Below are positions 9,347 through 17,076 of a stretch of DNA of 64,000 bases, one piece after another. The DNA lies in the NCBI GenBank assembly GCA_045113315.1, contig JBGUIX010000001.1, forward strand, positions 1-64,000. Direction: 5' to 3'. The stretch's first letter is position 1, and each line of letters begins with the position of its first letter. The DNA comes from RUG13091 sp045113315. Its GTDB lineage: Bacteria; Bacillota_I; Bacilli_A; RFN20; CAG-826. The position numbers and the translations under genes are program-made. The notes beneath the pieces were generated by a model, which searched no databases, had not been told where the DNA came from, and worked only from the letters and a program-made list of their open reading frames with translations.

Positions 9347-10300
9347 TTATATATTCTGGCCATTTATTCCATCTTGGCCATTGTTCCCATTTTTCCCTTC
9401 TTTTCCCTTTACAGTGGAGTGGTCAAAAATGCTTGTGTTAGTAACTGTACCTGGGGTCCCAGCAATGCCACCTTTTCCACCTTTTCCTCCTAAACCAGCA
9501 AAATAAAATGCTTCTTTAAATGCTAAATCATCATTTTTGAAATTATAAATGTGTTCAATTCCACCATAGGAACCGCCGTTGCCACCATTACCGCCATTAC
9601 CGCCATTACCAGCATTAGCAGCTACAACAGTTGAGAAAAATAACCATGAATCATTTGGGCCACTTCCACCTTTTCCACCGTTGCCGCCATTACCGCCATT
9701 ACCACTTCTAAATAGGTATTCATAATCATTTACTAGATATAGCGTTTTGCAAGAAATAGCTGCAAAGCCATCGGTTCCATCAGTACCGTTTGTTCCATTG
9801 CCAGCATTTTTATATCCACCATCAAATTCATTTCCGTTACTTCCGCTCTTACCAGTTTCACCATCTTGACCAGAGGAACCATCAGAGCCGAAAATCGATA
9901 AGTTAGATTGGGTTTTAATATAAACAGTATCAGCAATTATCGCACTGCAATTATCGGCTGCCGTTATTGAAATATCGGATTTGGTTACAAAATTAAGAGT
10001 TAATTTCCCCTTCGATTTTACTAAAGGGGTTCCGGAAGCAAAATACTCTCCAACATCACCATTAAAATTAATGGTTAAATCTTTAGATCTTGAATTAATT
10101 GAGAGAGTGAAATCCGACAACGTCGAATCGTTTTCAATATCTACTCTTCTTGCTAAAGCACCAATTTCGATGTAGTTCTTTCCGTTTTCTAGTTTATATA
10201 TAATATGGGTATTTTTTGCAAACAAACCTATAGTACTTATGCCAAGAACAACAGCGGTCACAAGTGAGGTTGTTAGAGCTAAAACTGTATATTTTTTCAT
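9347..10300 (-). CDS. Secreted Gly-rich, collagen-like repeat protein in the radical SAM cluster
   Basis: About 317 aa from ATG 10300, which has GAGG 10 nt upstream; the TTG at 10315 is less likely. The N-terminus is a signal peptide or anchor (MKKYTVLALTTSLVTAVVLG). Residues about 40-130 are beta-rich. The second half alternates short structured stretches with glycine runs such as GNGGNGGNGGKGGSG and GKEGKNGNNGQDG, like loop-rich adhesins or GXX repeats. It lies 11 nt after the Trp-repeat protein and is the last gene of a four-gene run with two radical SAM enzymes. It could be a second substrate, a partner or a carrier. No defined family was recognised. Confidence 0.75.
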   Translation of the reverse strand: MKKYTVLALTTSLVTAVVLGISTIGLFAKNTHIIYKLENGKNYIEIGALARRVDIENDSTLSDFTLSINSRSKDLTINFNGDVGEYFASGTPLVKSKGKLTLNFVTKSDISITAADNCSAIIADTVYIKTQSNLSIFGSDGSSGQDGETGKSGSNGNEFDGGYKNAGNGTNGTDGTDGFAAISCKTLYLVNDYEYLFRSGNGGNGGNGGKGGSGPNDSWLFFSTVVAANAGNGGNGGNGGNGGSYGGIEHIYNFKNDDLAFKEAFYFAGLGGKGGKGGIAGTPGTVTNTSIFDHSTVKGKEGKNGNNGQDGINGQNI

Positions 10301-10311
10301 GATTAATAACC

Positions 10312-10908
10312 TCAAAACAGTGAAATAATGTCAAAAATTGTCCACACTAAAAGACCTGCCTGCGCAACGGATGTGATAATCAATTTTCGTAATGGTTTAA
10401 CCCAAAGCACTACTATTGAAAGAAGAATTCGTGTAGCTGCGATAATCAATTTTATAAAATTCGTTATGTTTGTTTGCGTGAAACAATAAGTAATAACAAA
10501 GAACAAATTAGTCACAATCAGCAATAAATTTAAAATTATTCCAATTATATTTCCAACATTGTGAATGCCTTCCCAATTTACATCATCTACAATTGAAAAA
10601 TTGGACCAAGTTGAATTTGACCAAGATGAACCAACTGCTTTGGTGTTTGACCAATCGCTCCATGTGTCGTCATACCAGGAATCGGACCAAGAATCATCAT
10701 CCCAAGATGCCTGACTCCAAGAATCAACACTATTGTTCCAACCGTTGTCTAACCAAGAGTCAACGCTGTTATTCCAGCCATGATCAACCCAAGAGTCAAC
10801 GCTGTTATTCCAACCGTGATCAACCCAAGAGTCAACGCTGTTATTCCAGCCGTTGTCTACCCAAGAATCAACACTATTGTTCCATGCGCCATCTGACCAA
10901 CTATTCAT
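10312..10908 (-). CDS. Trp-x-Asp/Asn repeat protein with hydrophobic tail, candidate RiPP precursor
   Basis: 198 aa from ATG 10908, preceded by AGGTGGTG 7 nt upstream; the in-frame GTG at 10920 is rejected. Residues 1-103 hold 18 Trp. Seventeen are followed by x-Asp or x-Asn (WSD, WNN, WVD, WYD, WSN) and one by x-Gln. Residues 9-63 are a 12-residue repeat, GWNNSVDSWVDN. Residues about 115-198 are hydrophobic with two or three membrane segments. Trp-x-Asn/Asp is the three-residue pattern cross-linked by radical SAM cyclophane (triceptide) maturases. The gene overlaps the upstream radical SAM gene by 8 nt. Oddly there is no N-terminal leader; the hydrophobic tail may take that role. A plain repeat-bearing membrane protein remains possible. 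Confidence 0.8.
   Translation of the reverse strand: MNSWSDGAWNNSVDSWVDNGWNNSVDSWVDHGWNNSVDSWVDHGWNNSVDSWLDNGWNNSVDSWSQASWDDDSWSDSWYDDTWSDWSNTKAVGSSWSNSTWSNFSIVDDVNWEGIHNVGNIIGIILNLLLIVTNLFFVITYCFTQTNITNFIKLIIAATRILLSIVVLWVKPLRKLIITSVAQAGLLVWTIFDIISLF
10717..10884 (-). repeat. In-frame 36-nt tandem repeat encoding the Trp motifs
   Basis: Nearly five units of 36 nt encode the 12-residue motif. Some adjacent units are almost identical at the DNA level (CAACGCTGTTATTCCAGCC recurs), which suggests recent unit duplication. The repeat is coding and keeps frame, so it is not a CRISPR array. Confidence 0.85.
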
Positions 10909-11812
10909 TGTTATCACCACCTAAAGGAAAACAAAACTTTCCCATTTCAATTTTGGTTGAACTCCATACACCAGGACAAATCATCTCAAACTTACACTTG
11001 GAGCAATTCGCCAAGCATGGAGAGCAATCTGAAAGAGAATTGTATTTTAAACACCCATCTCTTCCGACATAAGCAAATTGCCTTTTATTTGAAGAAACTG
11101 ATAAAAATGGCATGCTGTATTTTGTCATAAGACAAATTGGAAACTCTGAAAAAGTGAGGCTGAATTTCTTACCGTTGTTATGAATAAACCATATTGCTGC
11201 GTCGTTCAATGATTTTTCAATCTCTTTTCCTGAAACCATAAGTTCTTTGTGATCTTGGGCTACTCCAACGAAATCCATTGAACAAACATTTATATTAAAT
11301 GGTTTAGTGAAACGGTAATTTAAAAACGAAGCAATAAGAGAAAGTTTTTGGTAATTGATTTTGTTTAAAATGATTTTAATTGATATATTTAAGCCACTTT
11401 TATTCGCTCTTTCTAAATTGCTAACAGTCTTATTAAAAGAACCATTTGTTCCAGTTACTTTATCATGTTCTTCAGCATTATCACTATGAATTGCAGTTAC
11501 AAACTTAATTTGTTCTTTATGCTTAGCTAGTTTTTTTATCATTGAATCGCATAGCAAAGTACCATTAGATAAAATCACAATTCCCACTTTTTTCTTAAAA
11601 AGAAATCTTAATAAATCATCGAAACGTGGATATGCTAATGGCTCGCCACCAGACAAAACGATTATTTTTAGTCCTTTAGAAATTGACTCATTTATTTGGT
11701 TCTTTAGCATGTCAAAAGGAATACTGTAATCACATTTGCTATTGGAACTAGTTGGGCATGTGATGCACTTTTGATTGCAAAAAGAATTCAAAGTAAAGTA
11801 GCCTTGTTTCAT
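10901..11812 (-). CDS. Radical SAM protein with C-terminal auxiliary cysteine cluster
   Basis: 303 aa. The radical SAM cluster motif is near the N-terminus, CNQKCITC at residues 12-19 (CX3CX2C), followed by the SAM-binding GGEP motif (LSGGEPLAYP near 55). The C-terminus has six Cys in a short stretch (CLKYNSLSDCSPCLANC, then SKC and MIC), consistent with a SPASM or twitch auxiliary Fe-S domain. Such enzymes often modify peptides. It lies 2 nt after the larger radical SAM gene and overlaps the Trp-repeat gene, so a maturase role is likely. The exact chemistry cannot be read from sequence. Confidence 0.88.
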   Translation of the reverse strand: MKQGYFTLNSFCNQKCITCPTSSNSKCDYSIPFDMLKNQINESISKGLKIIVLSGGEPLAYPRFDDLLRFLFKKKVGIVILSNGTLLCDSMIKKLAKHKEQIKFVTAIHSDNAEEHDKVTGTNGSFNKTVSNLERANKSGLNISIKIILNKINYQKLSLIASFLNYRFTKPFNINVCSMDFVGVAQDHKELMVSGKEIEKSLNDAAIWFIHNNGKKFSLTFSEFPICLMTKYSMPFLSVSSNKRQFAYVGRDGCLKYNSLSDCSPCLANCSKCKFEMICPGVWSSTKIEMGKFCFPLGGDNNE

Positions 11813-11814
11813 AA

Positions 11815-13137
11815 CTATTTCTGAATATATTGTAATATTTTTTTATTTCTATTTAAAATCGCTTCTATTATCAATGGATACAATGTTTTATTGATAATAC
11901 ACATTTCTTCATCAACGACCATTTTGTTATTTAAACAGTTAGATGAACAGCCACCTTGGCAGTAGCAATACCACGGGCAATAATCACATTCATCTTTTTT
12001 CTTGTCCCTGAAATATGGATTGTTTTTAACTATAGATTTTTTAACTATATTGATGATGTTATCGTTGATAGTGCCAAGTTTTTGTTCTTTGTTCCCAATT
12101 AGTTCGCAATTATAAATGCACCCATCAACATCATAAGCAATCATTGAATAGCCGCCTCTACATCCTCGTGATAAGCAAATATCTCCTGTTTCATCTGTCA
12201 AAAGATTTTTGATTCGAGCAGAAATATTGCCCTCACTATAATATGGTGTTTTTAGCCAATGCTTAAAAATACACGAATAAAATTTCTCAATTTCCTCAAA
12301 ATCCATTTTTTTAATTTCGCTATTAGCAAAAGCGTTATCTTTAAATAGATTCATCTTGATACTTCTAAATTTTAGAGAGTTGACTAGATAGTCAAGTGAT
12401 TCCTCTATATGTTTTAAAGACAAAGTGTCATTAACAGATATACAAGACAGGTTCATTAACGGATACTTTGCCTTTATATCATTTATTCTTTTTTCAAGAA
12501 ATGATGTTGCTCCTTTTCCATTAGCAAAAGGTCGATGAAAATCGTTAACTAGAGCGCATCCATCAATTGATATGCCAAACGATATATTGTTGCTAATTAA
12601 GGCATCGAGCACCTTATCTGTCAGCAAAAGACCGTTGGTTTCACACGATATAGTTGGATAAAGGCCTCTTTGTAGAAACAACTCTCGAATTTTGATAATT
12701 AAATTGACTTTTAGTAGAGGTTCTCCACCCCAAGGCTGGATGGTAAACGAATTGATTTTATTATCCTTTACATGATTAGAGATTTGATCAACTATCTTTT
12801 CCAAAACTTCAATAGACATTTCCCTCTGAGTGTGTTCACCTCTAAAGCAATATTTGCATCTTAAATTGCAATTATTTGTAAGCTCAATAATGAAAAAAGT
12901 CGGACAAACATTCTTGGTAAAAGTTTTTTTAAGAAAAAGATTATTCCATGTGTTTCCTGTTTTTGCTGAAAGTTGATTATTTTTTAAAGCCATCAAACTC
13001 TTTTTACTAACAGTTCTTGCTTCTCCGTTTTCGCAAATTAGAAAAACACTATTGCTGAGAGGTTTCGAAAAAGTATAAAAACAAACCTGTTTGCCGGCCA
13101 TTTCAATAAATTCTCTACTTATTTTTACTTTCCCCAT
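11815..13137 (-). CDS. Radical SAM/SPASM peptide maturase
   Basis: About 440 aa. An N-terminal region of about 80 residues precedes the catalytic domain and could be a peptide-recognition (RRE-like) element. The radical SAM motif CNLRCKYC follows, then WGGEPL. The C-terminal SPASM domain shows CRGGYSMIAYDVDGCIYNC and a CDYC...CYCQGGC...C pattern. These features match RiPP maturases that need auxiliary Fe-S clusters. It is the first gene of the four-gene leftward set. The start is uncertain: ATG 13137 is used here, and an in-frame TTG at 13182 would add 15 residues; neither has a strong ribosome-binding site. Confidence 0.9.
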   Translation of the reverse strand: MGKVKISREFIEMAGKQVCFYTFSKPLSNSVFLICENGEARTVSKKSLMALKNNQLSAKTGNTWNNLFLKKTFTKNVCPTFFIIELTNNCNLRCKYCFRGEHTQREMSIEVLEKIVDQISNHVKDNKINSFTIQPWGGEPLLKVNLIIKIRELFLQRGLYPTISCETNGLLLTDKVLDALISNNISFGISIDGCALVNDFHRPFANGKGATSFLEKRINDIKAKYPLMNLSCISVNDTLSLKHIEESLDYLVNSLKFRSIKMNLFKDNAFANSEIKKMDFEEIEKFYSCIFKHWLKTPYYSEGNISARIKNLLTDETGDICLSRGCRGGYSMIAYDVDGCIYNCELIGNKEQKLGTINDNIINIVKKSIVKNNPYFRDKKKDECDYCPWYCYCQGGCSSNCLNNKMVVDEEMCIINKTLYPLIIEAILNRNKKILQYIQK

Positions 13138-13353
13138 ATACTTCAACAGTCGCTTTACTAAAATAATTTTAGCATAGCTCAATTATCGAGTAATTATTTA
13201 TATATCATAATAATTTTAATTGTTTAGTATCTTTTTAATAGGCGTTGCTGATAATAAGTATTTGAATACATAGTTAATAAAGAAGTAAAAACAAAAAATA
13301 TGTTATTATTTTAGTATCTGATGTTTAACCTTTAATTGGAGGAAAATTAATAT

Positions 13354-15804
13354 ATGGATGAAGTTTTAATTGTTATCTTACTATGCGTGGCTTTAATAAC
13401 TGCTGTGATTTTGATTCGTCTATTTGTAAAAAATCTAGCTAAATATAAATTTATTGGGACACTATATAAATACATCATACCAGCATATTTGCTTTGTCTT
13501 TTGTTTTCACTGTTTGCGAACTTTAGGCCAATAATTTCAAATATAACATCCACCATTCTAATAGATAATGTGCCACACACGATAGTTGAACCCGCAAAAG
13601 CAGTTGAAACCAGTGGTTTTATGCTATTTGCAACATCACTATTTGACGCATTAAAAATGATGGCTGTCGCTTTCGATCGTTCGATAGTAACTTCATACTA
13701 TAACGTAGGCGGTTTTTATAAAGCATTTAGTTTTGGCTATGTCGCTGTATCCGTTTTTGCATTATTGACAACTTCATTATCAGCAATTTTATTTTTCTCA
13801 AAGTCAATCATGGCAAAGGCAATAAATCTTTGTCGTTCAATTTTTACTAACAAAAATGCGTACTATATATTTTCCGATTCAAAGGTTGCTAATGCAGCAA
13901 TAAAATTAGGAAAAGAACTTAAAAAGAATAAAAACATAGTTAGGATGTACATAACTAGAGCATCGCTAAAAACTCAAGAAGGGACGGAGTACAGAGATTT
14001 ACTTATCAATAATGGCTTTGATGTCAGAACAGAAAATTTTTCTCAAAAAATGTGCTCAATGATTTTTGAAAGCTCTTTTTCAAGACAATTTAAGAAAATT
14101 TTATGGTTATTTAATTATCCAAAAAGAAATAGAAAGGTGATTGTATATGGATTATTTTCATCCGATGATGCATCCGTAGAACTAGCAGCAAACTTCCAAA
14201 AATCAATTCTAGAATTTCAATCATCAGGCAGCAAAAAGAAAAACGCAAGCAAAGCAAGCAAATACTTTTGCGAAATCTTTAATAAATATAGCAATAAATC
14301 TCTCTCCAGCCCTACCGACAATTACCCTGAAGATTCCGAAATACTCAGCGACGTAGAAAAATTAAGTAAGTTCAAAGTTTTTGTTACATATCAGGAAACA
14401 GATTTTGATTTAACAAACAATTTTTCTGGTTCAACTCTTCATATCGTCAACACATTATCTCAATACGACATCATTTCTTCTGAATTCGTTTTAAATAATC
14501 AAATAAGTAATTTTATTGAACTCGAAAATATAAATGATAAAAATAATGAAACAATGCACGTGTCTTTCTTTGGCCTTGGAAAAATTAATAAACCTATTTT
14601 CGAAAAAATGACATATTCGTTTCAATTATGGGGAGATTATATAAATAAAATTAACTATCATATATTCGACAGAAATTCATTTGAAATAGTACAAAACTAT
14701 TTGAACGAATATACCAATATAAAGGCAAATGAAACACCAGAAAACTTTTTACCAAAACCACTTCTTTACAATATTACATCCGAATTAAATGATTTAGATT
14801 TAACTAACTTTGAAACGTTAAATAATTATTTTGCGAGCATAAAAAAGGATAAAGATGCTGGTATCAAAAAAAGATTTAATGAGGATGGTTTTGAAATATT
14901 TGTTATTTCTGTGAGCGACACAAGCAAAGACATTCAAATCGCTTTATTGCTAAGAAAAATTTTGCTCTTACACTTTAGTGAGTCTGAGCTTAGCAAGACA
15001 ATCTTATTTGTTAGAATTGGGGACGAAATAATAAATGATGCTTTTTCTAAAGAAAACAAGAAAATTATTGTTGATCAAAAAGTGTTAAATCAAAATGGGT
15101 TGAATGAACTTAGAGACGAAAAAGGCAATAGAATAATTTTGCCTATAGTTATTTTTGGTGAGAACGCAGTGATGTCAAATTTCATTGAAAACCACTATGA
15201 AACTTTACTTAATTTTGGAACAGCTGCTTTCCAATCATATTGTAAAACAACTGAATCAAAAGCGAAAATTGAATGGCTTAAGTTAAACAAAGAAGGGTTG
15301 TTAGGCAATATTGCAACTGCCTACTCCTTAAAAACAAAATTACGTATATTAGGATACGGTCTTAATGATGAATACAAGATACTTACTACGCTTGATAAAA
15401 CAAAAACAACAAGTAACTATGTCAACGAAATCAATAAAGAGATATCTAATACTCAATATCCACGTAAAGAAGGAGCGAATGCAAACCCATTATATTTATT
15501 ATCTGAACTAGAACATAATAGATGGCTTGCTACTTCGTATTTAATATACAAATATTCACAGTGGTCAACATCAGAACACTTAGAAACTTACGGATATAGC
15601 AATCCGCATGAATATTCAACAAAATCAAAAAACAAGACTCGCCATATTTGTATGACGACGAACAAAGGTTTGGAAAAGTTATATTATTTGCAAACAAAAA
15701 AGCATAAACTGGCAGAAGATGTTGAAGCATCTAAAAAACTATGTTTTTTAAACGATATTGAAGCCGTAGAAAAGATTATTTCTGTTCTTCCAAAAACTAA
15801 CTAA
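13354..15804 (+). CDS. Membrane protein with two Rossmann/RCK-like domains and C-terminal RyR domain
   Basis: 816 aa, ATG with TTGGAGG 11 nt upstream. Three membrane segments lie in the first 160 residues (near 4-27, 36-57 and 125-150). A Rossmann-like segment begins at NAYYIFSDSKVANAAIKLG near 170, and a second G-x-G nucleotide-binding strand (MHVSFFGLGKINK) near 405. The C-terminus (LLSELEHNRWLATSYL, then KNKTRHICM) resembles the RyR domain first named in ryanodine receptors and found in bacterial TrkA-like and conflict proteins. A ligand-gated membrane effector is plausible. It is divergent from the radical SAM genes and followed by a T4CP-like/ClpP set. The function is inferred. Confidence 0.7.
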   Translation: MDEVLIVILLCVALITAVILIRLFVKNLAKYKFIGTLYKYIIPAYLLCLLFSLFANFRPIISNITSTILIDNVPHTIVEPAKAVETSGFMLFATSLFDALKMMAVAFDRSIVTSYYNVGGFYKAFSFGYVAVSVFALLTTSLSAILFFSKSIMAKAINLCRSIFTNKNAYYIFSDSKVANAAIKLGKELKKNKNIVRMYITRASLKTQEGTEYRDLLINNGFDVRTENFSQKMCSMIFESSFSRQFKKILWLFNYPKRNRKVIVYGLFSSDDASVELAANFQKSILEFQSSGSKKKNASKASKYFCEIFNKYSNKSLSSPTDNYPEDSEILSDVEKLSKFKVFVTYQETDFDLTNNFSGSTLHIVNTLSQYDIISSEFVLNNQISNFIELENINDKNNETMHVSFFGLGKINKPIFEKMTYSFQLWGDYINKINYHIFDRNSFEIVQNYLNEYTNIKANETPENFLPKPLLYNITSELNDLDLTNFETLNNYFASIKKDKDAGIKKRFNEDGFEIFVISVSDTSKDIQIALLLRKILLLHFSESELSKTILFVRIGDEIINDAFSKENKKIIVDQKVLNQNGLNELRDEKGNRIILPIVIFGENAVMSNFIENHYETLLNFGTAAFQSYCKTTESKAKIEWLKLNKEGLLGNIATAYSLKTKLRILGYGLNDEYKILTTLDKTKTTSNYVNEINKEISNTQYPRKEGANANPLYLLSELEHNRWLATSYLIYKYSQWSTSEHLETYGYSNPHEYSTKSKNKTRHICMTTNKGLEKLYYLQTKKHKLAEDVEASKKLCFLNDIEAVEKIISVLPKTN

Positions 15805-16045
15805 TCATTTCAACTATTTCCAATATTTCTTCATAAGAAAGCGATTCAACTTTATTAACCGCGTCATCTAAAGCTTCCAGTTCTATTGAACTGGATGTTT
15901 TTGTTTTTTCTTTGTTTATATAGCCCATAAAATTTGCAAAAGTCTCATCATAATCTTTGCCAATTGAAAGAGGCAAAAAACGTTCCATATAATTGAATGA
16001 TTTCTCTAGAATAGATATTCTTATAGAATTTTTATTGTCTGGCAT
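15797..16045 (-). CDS. Small acidic protein of unknown function
   Basis: 82 aa, no family recognised. ATG is preceded by AAAGGTGATTTT, a good ribosome-binding site, which supports a real gene. The C-terminus is acidic and helical (SIELEALDDAVNKVESLSYE). It is antisense to the genes around it, overlaps the RyR-membrane gene tail by 8 nt, and is divergent from the next gene. It could be a small regulator or antitoxin-like partner, but nothing in the sequence proves this. Confidence 0.65.
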   Translation of the reverse strand: MPDNKNSIRISILEKSFNYMERFLPLSIGKDYDETFANFMGYINKEKTKTSSSIELEALDDAVNKVESLSYEEILEIVEMIS

Positions 16046-16151
16046 AAAATCACCTTTGTTTGCATTCTTTATTCATATTATATATTTTTTTAGTACTGAC
16101 ATAGCATCTAATGATAAAATAAACTAAACTATGCTCGAAAAGGAGTTCTAT

Positions 16152-17075
16152 ATGATAAAAGAAATACATAAATTTTATCCGGCTTTTTATAACATGCTCG
16201 TTATAACAACGCTTTTATCTAATCAAAGTAGCGAAAATTATGATAATGACTGTAAGAATATCATTGATTTTATAGGCCAATCTTATGGGATGAGTGAGTC
16301 TTTAATCAACTATTGTAAAAAAGTTATTTTAGATGAACTGGTTGCTATTTCAACAGATGAAGATATATCCGCTTTTATCAATACTCATGATAGCGATGGA
16401 AAATTAGAAGATATAGATTCTCTTCTATCTATGAAATGCGATGCCATTGGAGTTGTTGAATCTTTAAAAGATATTAGAAATTTAAACATTTCTCCTTCTT
16501 GGTTTGATTATTCCCATTACAAACCATATTATCCAGATGTTCGTTTTAGACAACTATCAATCGCAGCTACAACAGGACATCCAATCGCTAATAAAGCAGT
16601 TGCCATTCTTTCAATTTTAGGAATTGGATGTGAAAGAAGTTCTGAACACACCACTTCTGGTGTTTATAGACTAAAACAATGTATGATTTGGGGCGATATA
16701 CCTTCAATATATTTTTTGAAAAGAGTTTATGAAGATGCAGGCAAAGTTGATGATGTAAAAGTCTTTAATGATTTAATTAAACTAATACCTTACATCAATG
16801 AAGGCAGAACAATTGTTCCATCATTTGATAAGAATGAAATATGTGATGAAGCGAAACGATTGTATTCCTACATAACATCCATCAGACAAGATGTTGTTGT
16901 CAACGAGCAAAGGTATCTTATTGACTATTCTTTTGCAGAAGTTATTCTTTTAAATAATTTAGATCATTATTCTAAGCTAAAATATATTAACAATTATCGC
17001 GAACAAAAATGGAAAGAAGTAACAAATTCTTCGTTTGATCCTTCTAAAAAAATAGGGTTTAAGGTGGGTGATTAA
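16152..17075 (+). CDS. Hypothetical protein ahead of the VirD4-like/ClpP genes
   Basis: 307 aa, no family recognised. ATG 16152 is chosen because AAAAGGAG lies 7 nt upstream; the ATG at 16131 has no such site. The protein is helical. A segment around GHPIANKAVAILSILGIGC resembles a Sel1/TPR-type repeat. The last residues are KKIGFKVGD, and an IGF tripeptide is the motif by which Clp ATPases dock on ClpP. Because two ClpP-like genes follow in the same operon, this protein may be an adaptor, though the tripeptide alone is weak evidence. Confidence 0.65.
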   Translation: MIKEIHKFYPAFYNMLVITTLLSNQSSENYDNDCKNIIDFIGQSYGMSESLINYCKKVILDELVAISTDEDISAFINTHDSDGKLEDIDSLLSMKCDAIGVVESLKDIRNLNISPSWFDYSHYKPYYPDVRFRQLSIAATTGHPIANKAVAILSILGIGCERSSEHTTSGVYRLKQCMIWGDIPSIYFLKRVYEDAGKVDDVKVFNDLIKLIPYINEGRTIVPSFDKNEICDEAKRLYSYITSIRQDVVVNEQRYLIDYSFAEVILLNNLDHYSKLKYINNYREQKWKEVTNSSFDPSKKIGFKVGD

Positions 17076-17076
17076 A

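Noticed and set aside
10717..10884. CRISPR-like array from the 36-nt period
   Set aside because: There are no unique spacers; units are contiguous, coding and keep reading frame of the Trp-repeat protein.
10593..11072. Plus-strand 159-aa frame with repeats
   Set aside because: It is the antisense image of the Trp-repeat region and radical SAM gene end; it has no start signal and mirrors the coding repeat.
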